64,000 bases of DNA from Streptomyces sp. NBC_00539 (GTDB lineage Bacteria > Actinomycetota > Actinomycetes > Streptomycetales > Streptomycetaceae). The notes under the pieces were generated by a model, which was not told the origin of the DNA, did no database searches, and saw only the letters and a list, made by a program, of their open reading frames with translations. Of this stretch, positions 62,300 to 64,000 are shown in pieces (positions within the stretch are counted from its first letter, which is position 1; the number at the start of each line of letters is the position of its first letter). Made by a program: the position numbers and the translations under genes. The DNA lies in the NCBI RefSeq assembly GCF_036346105.1, contig NZ_CP107811.1, positions 4,359,501 to 4,423,500 on the forward strand, in the 5' to 3' direction.

Positions 62300-63715
62300 A
62301 TGCGGACGAAACCGGCCATGGGGGGAAGGCAGGAGCACGTGGAAGACGTGGACCATCGCGACGTGGACCCGCGCACGGGAGCGCAGCCCGGGGCCCCGAC
62401 CGGGACCCGGACTGAGGCTGGGACCGGGACCGGGGCTGCCGTCGGACGCGGAGCATTCGGGTTCAGCGCGGCGGACGAGGAGCGGCGGCGCGGTGTCCGC
62501 CGGATGAAGACCACCGCGACGGGGCTGCTGGCCCTGGTGGCGCTGGTCTACGTACTGGCCAAGTGGGCGCAGCACACCGGCGCGGGCGACTGGGCCGGGT
62601 ACGTCGCGGCCGCCGCCGAGGCGGGCATGGTCGGCGCGCTCGCGGACTGGTTCGCGGTGACGGCCCTGTTCCGGCGGCCCCTGGGGCTGCCGATCCCGCA
62701 CACCGCGATCATCCCGACGAAGAAGGACCAGCTGGGTGTGTCGCTGGGCGAGTTCGTGGGCGAGAACTTCCTCTCCGCGGAGGTCGTCCGGGCCCGGCTG
62801 CACGCCCTCGGCATCGGCGGCCGGCTCGGCTCGTGGCTGGCGGATCCCGCGCACGCCGAGCGGGTCACGGCGGAACTGGCGACGGCCCTGCGCGGCGCCC
62901 TGGCCGTGCTGCGGGACTCCGACGTCCAGGCCGTGGTGGGCGAGGCGATCACCAGACGGGCCGAGGGCGCCGAGATCGCTCCGGGGCTCGGCAAGACCCT
63001 GGAGAAGGTCGTCGCCGACGGCGGTCACCGCCGCGCCGTCGACCTGGTCTGCGCCAAGGCCCACGACTGGCTCGTCACGCACGGGGACTCGGTCATGGAC
63101 GCGGTCCAGGGCGGGGCGCCCGGCTGGACCCCGCGCTTCGTGGACCGCAAGGTGGGCGAGCGGGTGTACAAGGAACTGCTGCGCTTCGTGACGGAGATGC
63201 GGGACATGCCGGAGCATCCGGCCCGGAGCGCGGTGGACCGCTTCCTGACGGACTTCGCCGGCGACCTCCAGTCCGACACCCGGACCCGGGAGCGGGTGGA
63301 GCGGCTCAAGTCGGAGATCCTCGCGCGGGGCGAGGTGCAGGACGTGATCGCCTCGGCGTGGGCCGCGATCCGGTCGATGATGATCGCGGCGGCCGAGGAC
63401 GAGCAGAGCGAACTGCGGCTGCGGGTGCGGTCGTCCCTGATGTCCCTGGGCGCCCGGCTCGCGACCGACGGGCGGCTCCAGGCCAAGGTGGAGGGCTGGA
63501 TCGAGGACGCGCTGGTGTACGTGGTCACCACCTACCGCACGGAGATCACCTCGCTGATCACCGACACGGTGGCGGCCTGGGACGCCGAGCACACCTCCCG
63601 CAAGATCGAGGCCCACATCGGCCGCGACCTCCAGTTCATCCGCATCAACGGCACGGTGGTGGGCGCCCTGGCGGGCCTCCTGATCTACACGGTGTCCCGA
63701 GCACTGGGGGCGTAG
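62300..63715 (+). CDS. DUF445 family membrane protein
   Basis: 471 residues. Low-complexity N-terminus (TGTRTEAGTGTGAAVG), a transmembrane helix (TTATGLLALVALVYVLAKW, about 70-88), a second (WAGYVAAAAEAGMVGALADWFAVTALF) and a C-terminal helix (INGTVVGALAGLLIYTVSRAL). The AAEAGMVGALADWFAVTALFRRPLGLPIPHTAIIP segment is the DUF445 hallmark; the long central helical region is probably cytosolic coiled coil. Function unknown. GGGAG 9 nt before ATG 62300; an ATG at 62318 is an alternative. Confidence 0.92.
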   Translation: MRTKPAMGGRQEHVEDVDHRDVDPRTGAQPGAPTGTRTEAGTGTGAAVGRGAFGFSAADEERRRGVRRMKTTATGLLALVALVYVLAKWAQHTGAGDWAGYVAAAAEAGMVGALADWFAVTALFRRPLGLPIPHTAIIPTKKDQLGVSLGEFVGENFLSAEVVRARLHALGIGGRLGSWLADPAHAERVTAELATALRGALAVLRDSDVQAVVGEAITRRAEGAEIAPGLGKTLEKVVADGGHRRAVDLVCAKAHDWLVTHGDSVMDAVQGGAPGWTPRFVDRKVGERVYKELLRFVTEMRDMPEHPARSAVDRFLTDFAGDLQSDTRTRERVERLKSEILARGEVQDVIASAWAAIRSMMIAAAEDEQSELRLRVRSSLMSLGARLATDGRLQAKVEGWIEDALVYVVTTYRTEITSLITDTVAAWDAEHTSRKIEAHIGRDLQFIRINGTVVGALAGLLIYTVSRALGA

Positions 63716-63731
63716 GGCCGGTGCGCGCCAA

Positions 63732-63847
63732 GGGCCGCACCTCCAGCCCGGCCGGCGTCTGGGCCGCACCTCCAGCCCCGCCGGCGTCCGGGCCGCACAT
63801 CCAGCCTCGCCGGCGTTTGAGGCGCGGGGTCTGGGGCGGAGCCCCGG
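63732..63847. repeat. 29-bp tandem repeats with dispersed intergenic repeat, copy 3
   Basis: Three 29-bp units (63732-63760, 63761-63789, 63790-63818; GGGCCGCACCTCCAGCCC then CGCCGGCGTCT) merging into the dispersed element at 63801-63847 (CCGGCGTTTGAGGCGCGGGG ... GGGGCGGAGCCCC). No gene in the 217-bp gap downstream of DUF445. Confidence 0.75.
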
Positions 63848-63932
63848 AAAGCCCGGCGCAGCCGGGGCCGCTCCGCGCAACGGCGCCGCAGCCCGCCCCG
63901 CACCCAACCCCCCGCACCCAACCCCCGGCCCC

Positions 63933-64000
63933 CTACCCCCGCCGGTCGGCCACGACCCACGCGGCCCCCGCCACAACCCCCGCCGCCCCGAAGACGGCCG
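63933..64000 (-). CDS. C-terminal end of a minus-strand gene, probably membrane protein (partial)
   Basis: An open frame enters from the right edge and stops at TAG 63933-63935. The visible end reads AVFGAAGVVAGAAWVVADRRG: a hydrophobic helix with a basic tail, as at the end of a membrane protein. Only 21 residues are visible, so no family can be named. Confidence 0.4.
   Translation of the reverse strand, partial: AVFGAAGVVAGAAWVVADRRG

Overview
This window is a stretch of Streptomyces chromosome. Support for that: very high GC, with third codon positions almost all G or C; many GTG/TTG starts; a SsgA-like sporulation protein; DasR-type dre operators at N-acetylglucosamine PTS genes; and a gene order (murA, YqgE, DUF3039, hexosaminidase, Lrp/hppD, ssgG, immune inhibitor A, pncA/pncB, clpS, mec/cysO/cysM, nagE2/nagE1/nagF, rph, rdgB, tRNA-Leu, bcp, class A PBP) that I recognise as core Streptomyces synteny. 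No species can be named from sequence reading alone.

Layout. 1-9902: murA (cut by the left edge), YqgE, DUF3039, a GH20 hexosaminidase, and a translationally coupled three-subunit molybdenum hydroxylase (FAD, 2Fe-2S, Mo subunits). 9917-18977: an accessory block with a type VII secretion-like cassette (helical protein, EspB-like WxG/proline-rich protein, mycosin protease, small helical protein, 780-residue protein, lipoprotein), then a low-GC GmrSD-type DUF262/DUF1524 gene, ending at tRNA-Cys. 19159-28274: two MFS transporters, a helicase, IclR, ArsR and Lrp regulators, a PDZ-less Lon-like protease, and hppD. 28539-38115: TPR protein, FAD oxidase, ssgG, two RDD membrane proteins, and a secreted M6 metalloprotease. 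38122-41221: NAD salvage genes pncA and pncB with a perfect operator palindrome, then clpS and a DUF2017 gene. 41546-45038: an amino acid permease and the Mec-CysO-CysM cysteine route, preceded by an unannotated-size cysteine-rich leader peptide. 45284-52603: DUF488, a MazF-like membrane protein, an MBL-fold protein, the GlcNAc PTS (nagE2, nagE1, nagF) with three dre sites, rph, a lipoprotein and rdgB. 52680-64000: tRNA-Leu, a frameshifted HNH endonuclease, bcp, DUF3618, a GroES-like protein, a guanidine-III riboswitch with its SugE/Gdx exporter, a class A PBP, a three-gene ABC-2 transporter, DUF1707 and DUF445 proteins, and the tail of a minus-strand gene.

How genes work together. CysO carries sulfur, CysM joins it to O-phosphoserine and Mec releases cysteine; here the genes are split into a mec unit and a leader-cysO-cysM unit. 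NagF (EIIB) and NagE1/NagE2 (EIIC) import GlcNAc under DasR control; the GH20 enzyme could supply GlcNAc. PncA and PncB turn nicotinamide into nicotinate mononucleotide. The order pncB-clpS-DUF2017-mec-cysO-cysM-MBL-rph-rdgB parallels Mycobacterium tuberculosis Rv1330c-Rv1341, so it is an old actinobacterial block into which Streptomyces-specific genes are inserted.

The most promising under-described material is the orphan EspB/mycosin cassette with its 780-residue partner, the stand-alone GmrSD-like gene beside tRNA-Cys, the cysteine leader peptide, the pncB operator, the four-fold repeated promoter of rdgB, and a dispersed GC-rich intergenic repeat family.
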